Assembly (NCBI RefSeq): GCF_003063265.1
Contig: NZ_NERU01000005.1
Location: 1 to 64,000, forward strand
DNA from: Limnohabitans sp. WS1
GTDB taxonomy: Bacteria > Pseudomonadota > Gammaproteobacteria > Burkholderiales > Burkholderiaceae_C
Length of the DNA: 64,000 nt
Direction: 5' to 3'
Part shown: in pieces, positions 44,604 through 52,420 of the stretch
Numbering within the stretch: the stretch's first letter is position 1
Layout: each line of letters starts with the position of its first letter
Position numbers and translations under genes: made by a program
Notes under the pieces: model-generated
What the model saw: the letters and a program-made list of their open reading frames with translations, nothing else
The model's database searches: none
What the model was told of the DNA's origin: nothing

Positions 44604-45581
44604 ATGAGCACTTTCCAAACCACCGGCGCACGCGCCACCGGCCTGGCCACCATCGCCGCTGACGGCACCGTGCTGGACACCTGGTTCCCCGCCCCCGAAC
44701 TGGCCGCCGATGTGGCCGCCAGCGGCAGCACGCGCCTGACCGAAGCAGAAGCCGTGGCGGCCCTGGGCGCTGATGTGGCCCAGGCCTTGGCCCCTTGCGC
44801 TGTGCGCAACGCCACCGTGGTCGCCGTGCGCACCGAAATCAAGTCCTTGGCCGACGCGCCCGCCGACACCCACGACGCTTACCTGCGCCTGCACCTGCTG
44901 AGCCACCGCCTGGTGTTGCCACACGGTGCCAACGTGACCGGCATTTTTGGCCTGCTGCCCAACGTGGCCTGGACCAACTTTGGCCCCTGCGCCCTGGCCG
45001 ATGTGCCCGCCGCCCGCCTGAAAGCCCGTGGCACCGGCCGCGTGCTCGAGATCAAGGGCCTGGACAAGTTCCCGCAGATGACCGACTACGTGATCCCGTC
45101 GGGCGTGCGCATCGCCAACGCCGACCGCGTGCGCCTGGGCGCGCACCTGGCCAGCGGCACCACCGTCATGCACGAAGGTTTTTGCAACTTCAACGCCGGC
45201 ACGCTGGGCTCCAGCATGGTCGAAGGCCGCATCAGCGCGGGCGTGGTGGTGGATGACGCCAGCGACATCGGCGGCGGCTCGTCCATCATGGGCACGCTGT
45301 CGGGTGGCGGCAAAGAAGTCATCAAAGTGGGCAAGCGCTGCCTGCTGGGTGCCAACGCCGGCATCGGCATCTCGCTGGGCGACGACTGCATCGTGGAAGC
45401 CGGTTGCTACATCACCGGCGGCAGCCGCGTTCAGCTGCCCGACGGCAGCGTGGTCAAGGCTAAAGAGCTGTCCGGCAAAAACGGCATCCTGTTCCGCCGC
45501 GATTCACAGTCGGGCGCGCTGCACGCCATTCCGCGCAACAAGAGCTGGGGCGAGTTGAACGCTGAGTTGCACAAGAACTGA
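44604..45581 (+). CDS. dapD: Tetrahydrodipicolinate N-succinyltransferase, long (actinobacterial-like) type
   Basis: A 325-residue enzyme of lysine/diaminopimelate synthesis that succinylates tetrahydrodipicolinate. The N-terminal domain (1-170) is followed by a left-handed beta-helix with hexapeptide repeats: [58 protein letters not shown] and [19 protein letters not shown]. Length and sequence match the longer DapD family known from Actinobacteria rather than the roughly 274-residue proteobacterial form. A strong terminator follows. Decayed BrnTA loci flank it on both sides. Confidence 0.85.
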   Translation: MSTFQTTGARATGLATIAADGTVLDTWFPAPELAADVAASGSTRLTEAEAVAALGADVAQALAPCAVRNATVVAVRTEIKSLADAPADTHDAYLRLHLLSHRLVLPHGANVTGIFGLLPNVAWTNFGPCALADVPAARLKARGTGRVLEIKGLDKFPQMTDYVIPSGVRIANADRVRLGAHLASGTTVMHEGFCNFNAGTLGSSMVEGRISAGVVVDDASDIGGGSSIMGTLSGGGKEVIKVGKRCLLGANAGIGISLGDDCIVEAGCYITGGSRVQLPDGSVVKAKELSGKNGILFRRDSQSGALHAIPRNKSWGELNAELHKN

Positions 45582-45603
45582 TTTTTCCGGTTTTTTTAAA
45601 ACG

Positions 45604-45637
45604 AACGGCGTGCCCACGAAAGTGGGCACGCCGTTTT
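45604..45637 (+). terminator. Intrinsic terminator after dapD
   Basis: A 14-base perfect stem, AACGGCGTGCCCAC (45604-45617) with GTGGGCACGCCGTT (45622-45635), loop GAAA, then TT. One of the strongest hairpins in the window. Confidence 0.85.
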
Positions 45638-45686
45638 GATGTGGCGAATACGGCAAGTTCTATGACGCCATCACGACCTACGGCGG

Positions 45687-45977
45687 TCAAGGCGTGATCG
45701 GGTGCTCCGCAATGTATTGGCGCAGCGCCGAATCCATTCGGGTTTGCCACCCCTGCCCTGTGGCGCGAAACTGTGTGACCACATCACGGGAGAGTCGGAT
45801 GGTGATGCGCTCTTTGGTCAACTCGGCTTTAGGACGCCCCATGCGCAGGCGAGGCTTAACCGAGGCCCACTGTTCATCCGTGAAAGGCAAGGCGTCGGGG
45901 TCGGTCATCGCAGCAGCGGTGATCGCTGCATCTTCTGTGTCCGTGACAGAAATATGAGTCGGTTTAAGTTTCGGCAT
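45687..45977 (-). CDS. brnA: BrnA-family antitoxin, second locus
   Basis: A 96-residue protein with the BrnA signature: RMGRPKAELTKERITIRLSR, then RATGQGWQTRMDSALRQYI. It is related to but distinct from the first BrnA. The ATG at 45977 follows GAGGAACGCT. The upstream toxin frame is truncated, so this is again an antitoxin without a working partner. Confidence 0.83.
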   Translation of the reverse strand: MPKLKPTHISVTDTEDAAITAAAMTDPDALPFTDEQWASVKPRLRMGRPKAELTKERITIRLSRDVVTQFRATGQGWQTRMDSALRQYIAEHPITP

Positions 45978-46110
45978 AGCGTTCCTCGCCATAGTCTTGA
46001 CGTTGATCAGGCCATGTCACTGCATCCATCCATTCAAAAGCCGCAGCCAGAGACACACCATGCTTTTGGGTGTTTTTGGCGTCCTTCGCTTGGTCAAACT
46101 GGATACTCAT
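45964..46110 (-). pseudogene. brnT: BrnT toxin, truncated N-terminal part
   Basis: A 48-codon frame, MSIQFDQAKDAKNTQKHGVS to YGEERYAET then TAA, matches the first half of BrnT. The second half, including the RIISLRRANRRE-type segment, is absent and the antitoxin start follows at once. A deletion that removed the toxin core but kept the antitoxin ribosome site is the simplest reading. Confidence 0.8.
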
Positions 46111-46117
46111 TTAATTT

Positions 46118-46145
46118 ATCGTACGGACAATAATTTAACAGTCAA
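46118..46145 (-). promoter_or_regulatory. Promoter of the second BrnTA locus
   Basis: On the minus strand, TTGACT (46145-46140), a 16-base spacer and TACGAT (46123-46118) precede the truncated brnT start at 46110. The same arrangement, with a very short leader, is seen at the first locus. Confidence 0.5.
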
Positions 46146-46212
46146 TGACTATTGATCCGGCCCTGAGAAGTTTGAAGTGGAAGGCTTGCCTTGGGGACAG
46201 TGATCAACGATG

Positions 46213-46345
46213 GGGGCTTTGTGGGAGCCCCGCCCTCGGGGCGATGGGTGGTGGTCTACGTGGCTCTATCGCGGCGAGGGCGCCGCTCCCACAAAGAAAG
46301 CGTTCATGCAAACTTCATCGGGCCGGATCAATAGGGTGAGCACCA
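46213..46345. repeat. REP family A unit with conserved tail
   Basis: Left arm GTGGGAGCCCCGCCCTCGG and right arm ending GCTCCCACA (about 46219-46292). A tail containing CATCGGGCCGGATCAATAGG (46317-46336) follows. Similar tails follow family A arms near 1576-1600 and 49072-49095. The surrounding gene-free DNA (46146-46353) shows nothing else. Confidence 0.75.
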
Positions 46346-46353
46346 CGCTTCAC

Positions 46354-47685
46354 TCAAAGCCCCTGCACCACCCCAGCATTGACCCGCGCAACCGCGCGAA
46401 ACTCGTCACCGATCCTTGCATGCACAGCCGCGCTTTGCCAAAACTGCAAGGCCAACTCACGCGCTTTTGGCCAGACATTCAAGGTGTGTGCATTGGGGCG
46501 CGGCAGCTGGCTGGACCAGTCTCGCGCCACCACTTCGCCTGCCACCGGAGCGTAATACATGGGCAACATGTCGTAAGCCGGGGCCAGTTGCCAGCGGTGT
46601 TGGTGCAGCAACAGCGACACATTGCCGTGGTGGCGGTCGGTGTTGGCGATCAGGGCGCCAAAGGCGTCTAGCAGGCACAGGGTCTGAATGTCGGCAGCAC
46701 TCAGGCTTTCGGTGCCTGCCCGCCCAGTCTGCATGGCGGTTGCTGACCATTGCGATCCGATGCCGATGTAGTGGGCGTCGTACATCTCCAAAGACACCAT
46801 GCCAACGCGGCCCTGGCGGGTGCGGTCAAAGCGTCGACTTTGCAAAAAGACGCGGCCACCGGCCTGCACGATGTCGGTCTGTGCGGCGGCAATGCCTGCG
46901 GCTTGCAGTGTTTGCAAGGCCAGTGCCTCGCACACCAGCAAGTCGCGCCAGCGCTGGTCGGCCGGGCCATTGCCTGCGGGCGAGAACTTGACCAGCACAG
47001 GCACGCCATGGGTCACGGCGCAAAACTTGGGTTGCTCACCACCTGCGCTGGAGCCCGGTGCTGCGCTGCCCAGGGCTAGCAGGGCCAGACGCGGGTAGTC
47101 TTGAACAGGTTCACTCACCACCGGGGCGGCGCTGCGGCTGGGTGGCAGGGCCAGGTAACGGTCGAGCGAGGCGCTGCCGATCAGCAGGTTGCCGGGCAAG
47201 TCTTCACCGGCACGCACCAGCGCCAGCAGGATGTGGTCATCGCTCCAGTGCGCCAAATGCGGGGGCAAGACCAACTCGGGGTGCGCTTGGGCAAAAGCCC
47301 GACCCATAAAGCCCTGGGGACGGGTGTCCATCAAAAACCAAGGCAAGCTGGGGTGAAACTCACTGCGGCCATGGGCCTTGTCGGCTTCGTCCATCCAGAA
47401 GCCGCCTCCGGGCAGCGGGTACAAGGTGCCAAAGTTTTGCAGCTCACCACTGGGCAGCACTTGGTGAATGAGCACCTGTCGCCCCACACCCGGCACATCG
47501 CGTGGCAACAGATATCGCTGCGCCCTGGCAGCGCCGACCTTGACTACTTGGCCCGATGCCAACAATGGGGCCAACAGGCGCGAAACCGAGGGCTGGCTCA
47601 CGCCCAGCTGCACCTGCAGCTCGGGGCTGCTGGCATGGCCGTTGTGGCGTCGCAGGATCGCGATCAGGGTGTCTGCGGGGTTCAT
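46354..47685 (-). CDS. yjjJ: YjjJ-type HipA-family kinase with N-terminal DNA-binding domain
   Basis: A 443-residue protein. Residues 1-60 form a winged helix (LIAILRRHNGHASSPELQVQ, VSQPSVSRLLAPL). A HipA-type kinase region follows: SSAGGEQPKF loop, catalytic NTDRHHGNVSLLL, and LAPAYDMLP metal-binding segment. It fits the YjjJ group, which carries its own DNA-binding domain instead of a separate HipB. No HipB gene is adjacent, so it is a single-gene system. Confidence 0.82.
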   Translation of the reverse strand: MNPADTLIAILRRHNGHASSPELQVQLGVSQPSVSRLLAPLLASGQVVKVGAARAQRYLLPRDVPGVGRQVLIHQVLPSGELQNFGTLYPLPGGGFWMDEADKAHGRSEFHPSLPWFLMDTRPQGFMGRAFAQAHPELVLPPHLAHWSDDHILLALVRAGEDLPGNLLIGSASLDRYLALPPSRSAAPVVSEPVQDYPRLALLALGSAAPGSSAGGEQPKFCAVTHGVPVLVKFSPAGNGPADQRWRDLLVCEALALQTLQAAGIAAAQTDIVQAGGRVFLQSRRFDRTRQGRVGMVSLEMYDAHYIGIGSQWSATAMQTGRAGTESLSAADIQTLCLLDAFGALIANTDRHHGNVSLLLHQHRWQLAPAYDMLPMYYAPVAGEVVARDWSSQLPRPNAHTLNVWPKARELALQFWQSAAVHARIGDEFRAVARVNAGVVQGL

Positions 47686-47754
47686 TGAATGGATATATGA
47701 ATAGATATTTCAATGATACAACGCATTCAAGTTCTTGTATTTAAAGGAATATTT

Positions 47755-47877
47755 TCAGAATTTGATAACAACCATGAATTTCAATGGCGTGGTTTTGCCG
47801 ACCTGGCGCGGACCGGTAAGGAACACCATTTTGTGGGCCAGATCGGCCTGCACACGGTCATCAAGGTAGCGTTTCAC
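47755..47877 (-). pseudogene. Fragment of an AAA-type ATPase gene (N-terminal Walker A region)
   Basis: From a GTG at 47877 the frame reads VKRYLDDRVQADLAHKMVF then LTGPRQVGKTTPLKF, then stops at 47755. LTGPRQVGKTT is the Walker A motif typical of the DUF4143-type ATPases. The rest of the gene is absent. The flanks 47686-47754 and 47878-48027 hold no other recognisable feature. Confidence 0.75.
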
Positions 47878-48027
47878 GCCGCCATTTTTCGACTTTTTTA
47901 CAGGACTTTGACAAATAGTCGCGACTTTTATTCAAAGTACTGCATAAAAGTCGTAAATCTGGTGCGGCAGTACCCATGTCGCACCAGGGCCAAAACAGGC
48001 CCAGCCCCCCTCAGCGGCGCCACCCCC

Positions 48028-48981
48028 TCAGCGCACCCGGTCCACCAACTGCTTCATCAAGTTGGTCACCGTTTTGTCCGCACTGTTGATCGAATAGACC
48101 TCGGACATGTGGCTGTGGCCTATGAGTTTGTAGAGGCCCGGGCATTTGCCAGCCTTGCACAAGGCGGTGTTGAGTTGTTCGCTTTGGCGATGGAAATCGG
48201 GCGGGTCCAGCTCGGCATAGGCCAACAGCAAGGGCACCTTGGCCGCCACCAGGCCGGGCACGGCCGATTGGGCAGGGTATTGCGCGGCGTCTTTGCCAAA
48301 GTAGGCTTGCAGGGGCGGGTTGGACTCTGCCGTTGACGGGTCAAAGAGGCCCGAGAGCAGAACGGCACCGGCCAGGCCCGAGCCGGGCACGACATGGAAC
48401 TGCGGGTGCGCCACGTATTGCGCCACATGGGCAGCACCGGCCGAATGGCCCATGAGGATGATGCGCTGGGGGTTGCCACCGCTGGCCGCAATGTTCTCGC
48501 GCACCCACTTCAGGGCGGACTGGATGTCTTGCTGCGCCGCTGGCCAGGGGTGGGCTGGGGCCAGGCGGTAGGTCATGTTGACGCCGACCATGCCCTGGCG
48601 CACGGCCCACAGCATGATGTTGTCGTAAAACGGGCTGTCACCGGTGCGGCGTTCGCCACGCATGAAGGCACCGCCATGCACGAACACCAGCACGGGCTGG
48701 CCCGCTTGCGGTTTGTCGGGGGTGAACACGTCCAGCAGGTTTCGGGCGTCGGTGCCATAACGCACGTCGCGACGCACCTGCACGCCCGCATAAGGCTCGC
48801 GCTCGGCCAGCGGGGCATAGAGTTTTTCGGTGGGCGGCGGCGCGACAACCGGGCCGATTTTGAGCAGTTCAGCGGCGATCTGTGGCGAGACGACCGAAGG
48901 CACTTCGACGGTTTTTGAAGCGGGGACGGCGGCGCATCCTGCCAAAGACAAAGCCACGAGGGCTCCGAGAAATGTACGCAT
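48028..48981 (-). CDS. Alpha/beta-hydrolase (carboxylesterase) lipoprotein
   Basis: A 317-residue enzyme. A lipoprotein signal peptide with lipobox LAGC (Cys16) predicts membrane anchoring. Esterase motifs: HGGAF oxyanion hole (101-105), GHSAG with nucleophile Ser179, an aspartate in AELDPPD, and a histidine in GHSHMSEVY. This is the HSL/BD-FAE-like group acting on small esters. The ATG at 48981 follows AGGAG. Confidence 0.83.
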   Translation of the reverse strand: MRTFLGALVALSLAGCAAVPASKTVEVPSVVSPQIAAELLKIGPVVAPPPTEKLYAPLAEREPYAGVQVRRDVRYGTDARNLLDVFTPDKPQAGQPVLVFVHGGAFMRGERRTGDSPFYDNIMLWAVRQGMVGVNMTYRLAPAHPWPAAQQDIQSALKWVRENIAASGGNPQRIILMGHSAGAAHVAQYVAHPQFHVVPGSGLAGAVLLSGLFDPSTAESNPPLQAYFGKDAAQYPAQSAVPGLVAAKVPLLLAYAELDPPDFHRQSEQLNTALCKAGKCPGLYKLIGHSHMSEVYSINSADKTVTNLMKQLVDRVR

Positions 48982-49019
48982 GAGGCGGTCTCCTGTGAAT
49001 TCGGGGCGATGTGGGGTGA

Positions 49020-49095
49020 TGTGCAAAACGCCATCGCGGCGAGGGCGCCGCTCCCACAAAAAAGCGTTATTGCAATCACCATCGGACCGGCTCAA
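49020..49095. repeat. REP family A arm with tail
   Basis: Arm CATCGCGGCGAGGGCGCC then GCTCCCACAAAAAAGCG, followed by the tail CACCATCGGACCGGCTCAAT, related to the tails near 1576 and 46317. It lies between the acetoacetyl-CoA synthetase and esterase genes. Confidence 0.7.
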
Positions 49096-49120
49096 TGGCC
49101 AGATCAAAAGCGCCTGCGGA

Positions 49121-51229
49121 TCAAGCCTTGGCCAAATGCGCTTTGGCCAAAGCCACATACCAATCCAGACACCCCGGGTTGGCCATGGCGTCCCTGTTGA
49201 CCACCTTTTCGAGTGGCTGACCGAGCATGAGTTTCTTGATCGGCAGCTCCTGCTTTTTGCCGGACAAGGTGCGTGGGATTTCGGCGACCTGGAAGATCTC
49301 GTTCGGGATGAAGCGCGGGCTGAGCGCCACTTTGATGGCGTTGTTGAGCTTGGCTTGGAGCGCGTCGTCGAGTGTGGTGCCGGGGCGCAGCACCACAAAC
49401 AGGGGCATGTAGCTTTCTTTGCCCAGGTATTCCAGGTCCACCACCATCGAGTCCATGACTTCAGGCAGCGCCTCGACGGCGCTGTACAGCTCGCTGGTGC
49501 CCATGCGCAGGCCGTAGCGGTTGATGGTGGCGTCGCTGCGGCCAAAGATCACGCAGCCTTCGCCTTGGCCCTTGGTTTCTGGGTCACCGCTGCCAATGCG
49601 CAGCCAGTCGCCGTGCCGCCAGACGCCGCCCATGCTGGCCGGGCCGTCACCGCCACCGGGCATGCGACCGTGGCCTGCGGGGTACATCTCGAAGTAGCTG
49701 GCCAAGTAGCGGGCGTTGTTCTGGTCACCCCAAAAGTACAGCGGCATGGACGGGATGGGCTGGGTGCAGACCAGCTCGCCCACTTCGCCTTTGACCGGCT
49801 CGCCCGCTTCGTTCCAGGCCTCGACCGCGCAGCCAAGTTCGCGGCATTGCATGACGCCTGGTTCTTGCGGCAGCTCGCGGTGGCCGCCCAAAAAAGCCCC
49901 GGCAAAGTCGGTGCCGCCCGAGATGTTGCACCACCAAATGTCGGTGCCGATGTTCTTGAATTGCGTTGTGCCCCAGCTTTGGGTCTCGGGCGACAAAGGC
50001 GATCCGGTCGTGCCCAAGGCGCGGACCCCCGACAAGTCGCCGCAGCGCGAGATGTCCACGCCCGCCTTTTGGCAGTTGGCAAAAAAGGCCGCACCCGCGC
50101 CGAAGAAACTCACCTTCTCATGCGCGGCCAAGCGCCACAAAATGCCCCAGTCGGGGTTGTCTTTGCTGCCGCCGGGGTTGCCGTCGTAAATCACGCAGGT
50201 CACGCCGTTGAGCAGGCCCGCGACTTGCGCATTCCACATGACCCAACCGGTGGAGCTGTACCAATGAAAGCGCTCGCCCCAGCTGTTGGGGTGGTAACTG
50301 CAGCCGATGTCGTTGTGCAAAATTTTGTTGGCCAACGCCACGATCACGGTGCCGCCGTGGCCATGCACGATGGGCTTGGGCAGTCCGGTGGTGCCGCTGG
50401 AATAGACGATCCACAGCGGGTGGTCAAAGGGCAACCACATCGGCTCAAAGGCCTGCACGGCAGCATCGTCACGCGCCGTGATGGTGGACATCTGCACGCT
50501 GGCACCCACGGCGCAATGGGCCAGGTCGAGCGTGCCCAGGTTGTCGTGCACGATGACGTGTTGCACGCTGGGCAGCGCGTCGCGCAGCTCCTGCACCACA
50601 CCCATGCGGTCAAAGTCGCGCCCGCCGTAGCTCACGCCGTCCACCGCAATCAATACTTTCGGCTCGATCTGCTTGAAGCGGTCGAGCACGGCGTGGGTGC
50701 CCATGTCGGGCGCACAAATGCTCCAGACACCGCCCACGCTGGCGGTGGCCAAAAACGCCACCATGGCTTCGGGGATGTTGGGCAAATAAGCTGCCACCCT
50801 GTCCCCCGGCTGCACGCCCTGGGCCTGCAGGTGCAGCGCCATGGCCGCCACCTGGCGGCGCAGTTCGGGCCAGGTCATTTCGCGGCGCAGGCCTTTTTCG
50901 TTGTGGCTGATGACGGCCAAAAACCCCGCCTCGTGGGCGGGCTGCACATGCCGAAACACCTGTTGCGCGTAATTGGTCTGGGCCCCCGGGAACCACTTGG
51001 CCCTCGGCATGACGTTGCCCGCCAGCACCGCCGTGTGCGGCGTCGGCGACTGGAAATCGAAATAATCCCAGATGCTTTGCCAAAACGCATCGAGCTCGGT
51101 GACCGACCAACGCCAGAGGTCGTTGTAGGTGGCAAAGCTCAGGCCGCGCTCATCGCGCAGCCAGTTTTGGTAGAGCCTGATCTGGGGCAGATAGGGGGCA
51201 GTAGCGGTGGGTCGTGTCGCGGTGTTCAT
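49121..51229 (-). CDS. aacS: Acetoacetyl-CoA synthetase
   Basis: A 702-residue ANL-superfamily ligase converting acetoacetate to acetoacetyl-CoA. Family-specific features are the N-terminal WSVTELDAFWQSIWDYFDF, WFPGAQTNYAQQ, the P-loop YSSGTTGLPKPIVHGHGG, GERFHWYSSTGWVMWN, WWCNISGGTDFAGAF and RTLSGKKQELPIKKL with the C-terminal lysine. It probably lets acetoacetate enter central metabolism or polyhydroxybutyrate synthesis. The ATG at 51229 has GGAG upstream; an in-frame ATG at 51253 is an alternative. Confidence 0.88.
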   Translation of the reverse strand: MNTATRPTATAPYLPQIRLYQNWLRDERGLSFATYNDLWRWSVTELDAFWQSIWDYFDFQSPTPHTAVLAGNVMPRAKWFPGAQTNYAQQVFRHVQPAHEAGFLAVISHNEKGLRREMTWPELRRQVAAMALHLQAQGVQPGDRVAAYLPNIPEAMVAFLATASVGGVWSICAPDMGTHAVLDRFKQIEPKVLIAVDGVSYGGRDFDRMGVVQELRDALPSVQHVIVHDNLGTLDLAHCAVGASVQMSTITARDDAAVQAFEPMWLPFDHPLWIVYSSGTTGLPKPIVHGHGGTVIVALANKILHNDIGCSYHPNSWGERFHWYSSTGWVMWNAQVAGLLNGVTCVIYDGNPGGSKDNPDWGILWRLAAHEKVSFFGAGAAFFANCQKAGVDISRCGDLSGVRALGTTGSPLSPETQSWGTTQFKNIGTDIWWCNISGGTDFAGAFLGGHRELPQEPGVMQCRELGCAVEAWNEAGEPVKGEVGELVCTQPIPSMPLYFWGDQNNARYLASYFEMYPAGHGRMPGGGDGPASMGGVWRHGDWLRIGSGDPETKGQGEGCVIFGRSDATINRYGLRMGTSELYSAVEALPEVMDSMVVDLEYLGKESYMPLFVVLRPGTTLDDALQAKLNNAIKVALSPRFIPNEIFQVAEIPRTLSGKKQELPIKKLMLGQPLEKVVNRDAMANPGCLDWYVALAKAHLAKA

Positions 51230-51313
51230 GGGCTCCAGCGTATCAGCGGCCATGCACCGCTGTCACGCGCCACAAGACCGAAACATGCACCTAAGTGACA
51301 GTGCGCACACCAC

Positions 51314-51655
51314 TCAAGCCGGCGACTTTTCGCAACGGCCCTGACCCGTGGCTTGGCCCCGAAAATCACTTTGCCATTGCAGCGCGGCCAGATCGATCTG
51401 GATGCGCTCGTTGTCGATCGCAGTCATCACACCGCTGGGCAAGAGAGAAAAGCCATAAGGCTCCACGCCGTCGATGCGCAAACGGCGCACGGCTTTGGCG
51501 TCCCAGTCGATGCGCACCTCACGCACCCAGGTGCTGCGCTGCGGCATGTAGGCCACCGCGCAAGTCAGGACCACCGACGAGGGGGCCGCCAAGGCCGAGC
51601 TGAGCGCAGCCCAGCTCAACAGCCCCAAACTCAGGGTGTGGCCAAGCATGCGCAT
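51314..51655 (-). CDS. Small exported protein of unknown function
   Basis: A 113-residue protein with a signal peptide (MRMLGHTLSLGLLSWAAL, cleavage near ALAAP). The mature part is about 90 residues with two cysteines, SVVLTCAVAY and QGRCEK, that could form a disulfide. I do not recognise the family. Its start overlaps the stop of the adenosyltransferase gene by one base (TGATG), so the two are cotranscribed. Confidence 0.65.
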   Translation of the reverse strand: MRMLGHTLSLGLLSWAALSSALAAPSSVVLTCAVAYMPQRSTWVREVRIDWDAKAVRRLRIDGVEPYGFSLLPSGVMTAIDNERIQIDLAALQWQSDFRGQATGQGRCEKSPA

Positions 51656-52221
51656 CAAGCCGCCGGTTCTTTTTGCATGCGCTGGCTTTTCCAGTACACG
51701 TCGTCGCCGCCGTTCATGCGGTTGAGCACACGGGCCAGCACAAACATCAGGTCCGACAGGCGGTTGAGGTATTGGCGCGGCGTGTCGTTCAAGGCCTCTT
51801 CGTTGCCCAAGGCCACACAAGCGCGCTCAGCGCGGCGGGCCACAGTGCGGCACACATGCGCTTGAGATGCGCCACGGGTGCCTGCGGGCAAGATGAATTC
51901 TTCGAGCTTGGGCAATTGCGCGTTGTACTTTTCAAGGGCCTCGTCCAGGGCCGCCACCGCTTCTTCCTTGAGCAATTCAAAGCCGGGAATGGACAGCTCG
52001 CCGCCCAGGTTGAAGAGCTGGTGCTGCACCTCGACCAATACCTCGCGCACGTCGGCAGGCATGTCTTCGCACAGCAGCACACCGATGTGAGAGTTCAGCT
52101 CGTCCACCTCGCCCATGGCGTGCACGCGCAGGCTGTTTTTGGACACGCGCTGGTTGTTGCCCAGGCCAGTGGTGCCGTTGTCGCCGGTGCGGGTGGCGAT
52201 TTGTGTGAGTCGGTTGCCCAT
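51655..52221 (-). CDS. pduO: PduO-type ATP:cob(I)alamin adenosyltransferase
   Basis: A 188-residue protein that makes adenosylcobalamin. It has the N-terminal ATP loop TRTGDNGTTGLG, then VDELNSHIG, QHQLFNLGGELS, the RTVARRAERACV segment and LNRLSDLMFVLARVLN, all hallmarks of the PduO/MMAB family. Adenosylcobalamin would serve methylmalonyl-CoA mutase, which branched-chain and odd-chain catabolism needs, but no mutase is in the window. Confidence 0.9.
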   Translation of the reverse strand: MGNRLTQIATRTGDNGTTGLGNNQRVSKNSLRVHAMGEVDELNSHIGVLLCEDMPADVREVLVEVQHQLFNLGGELSIPGFELLKEEAVAALDEALEKYNAQLPKLEEFILPAGTRGASQAHVCRTVARRAERACVALGNEEALNDTPRQYLNRLSDLMFVLARVLNRMNGGDDVYWKSQRMQKEPAA

Positions 52222-52267
52222 GGAATTGCTCTCTTTTTGTGTTCGCTCAAGCGTGCAGGGTCAAAAA

Positions 52268-52293
52268 ATTGCCCACAGGGGTGGGCTCCTACA
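52268..52293. repeat. REP family A variant, single arm
   Basis: TTGCCCACAGGGGTGGGC followed by TCCTACAAAG, in the divergent gap (52222-52420) between the adenosyltransferase and D-lactate dehydrogenase genes. Confidence 0.55.
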
Positions 52294-52420
52294 AAGAGGG
52301 TTGATTGTCGACCAAGTGGCTGCAACTTGTCTGACAGCGGACAGCAAGGCCTGTATTTGCGGCGTAAACTGCCGTTCAGCATGTCTGGCGGCCTTGCCCC
52401 GCCACCACCGGAGACACCCT

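Noticed and set aside
48830-51298. An 822-codon plus-strand frame opposite the acetoacetyl-CoA synthetase gene, and similar long antisense frames at 1929-3203, 23120-25066, 42261-43787 and 62127-63329
   Set aside because: They mirror well-supported genes on the other strand in high-GC DNA, their amino acid composition (His/Gln/Gly/Arg-rich) is that of antisense frames, and no family motif is visible.
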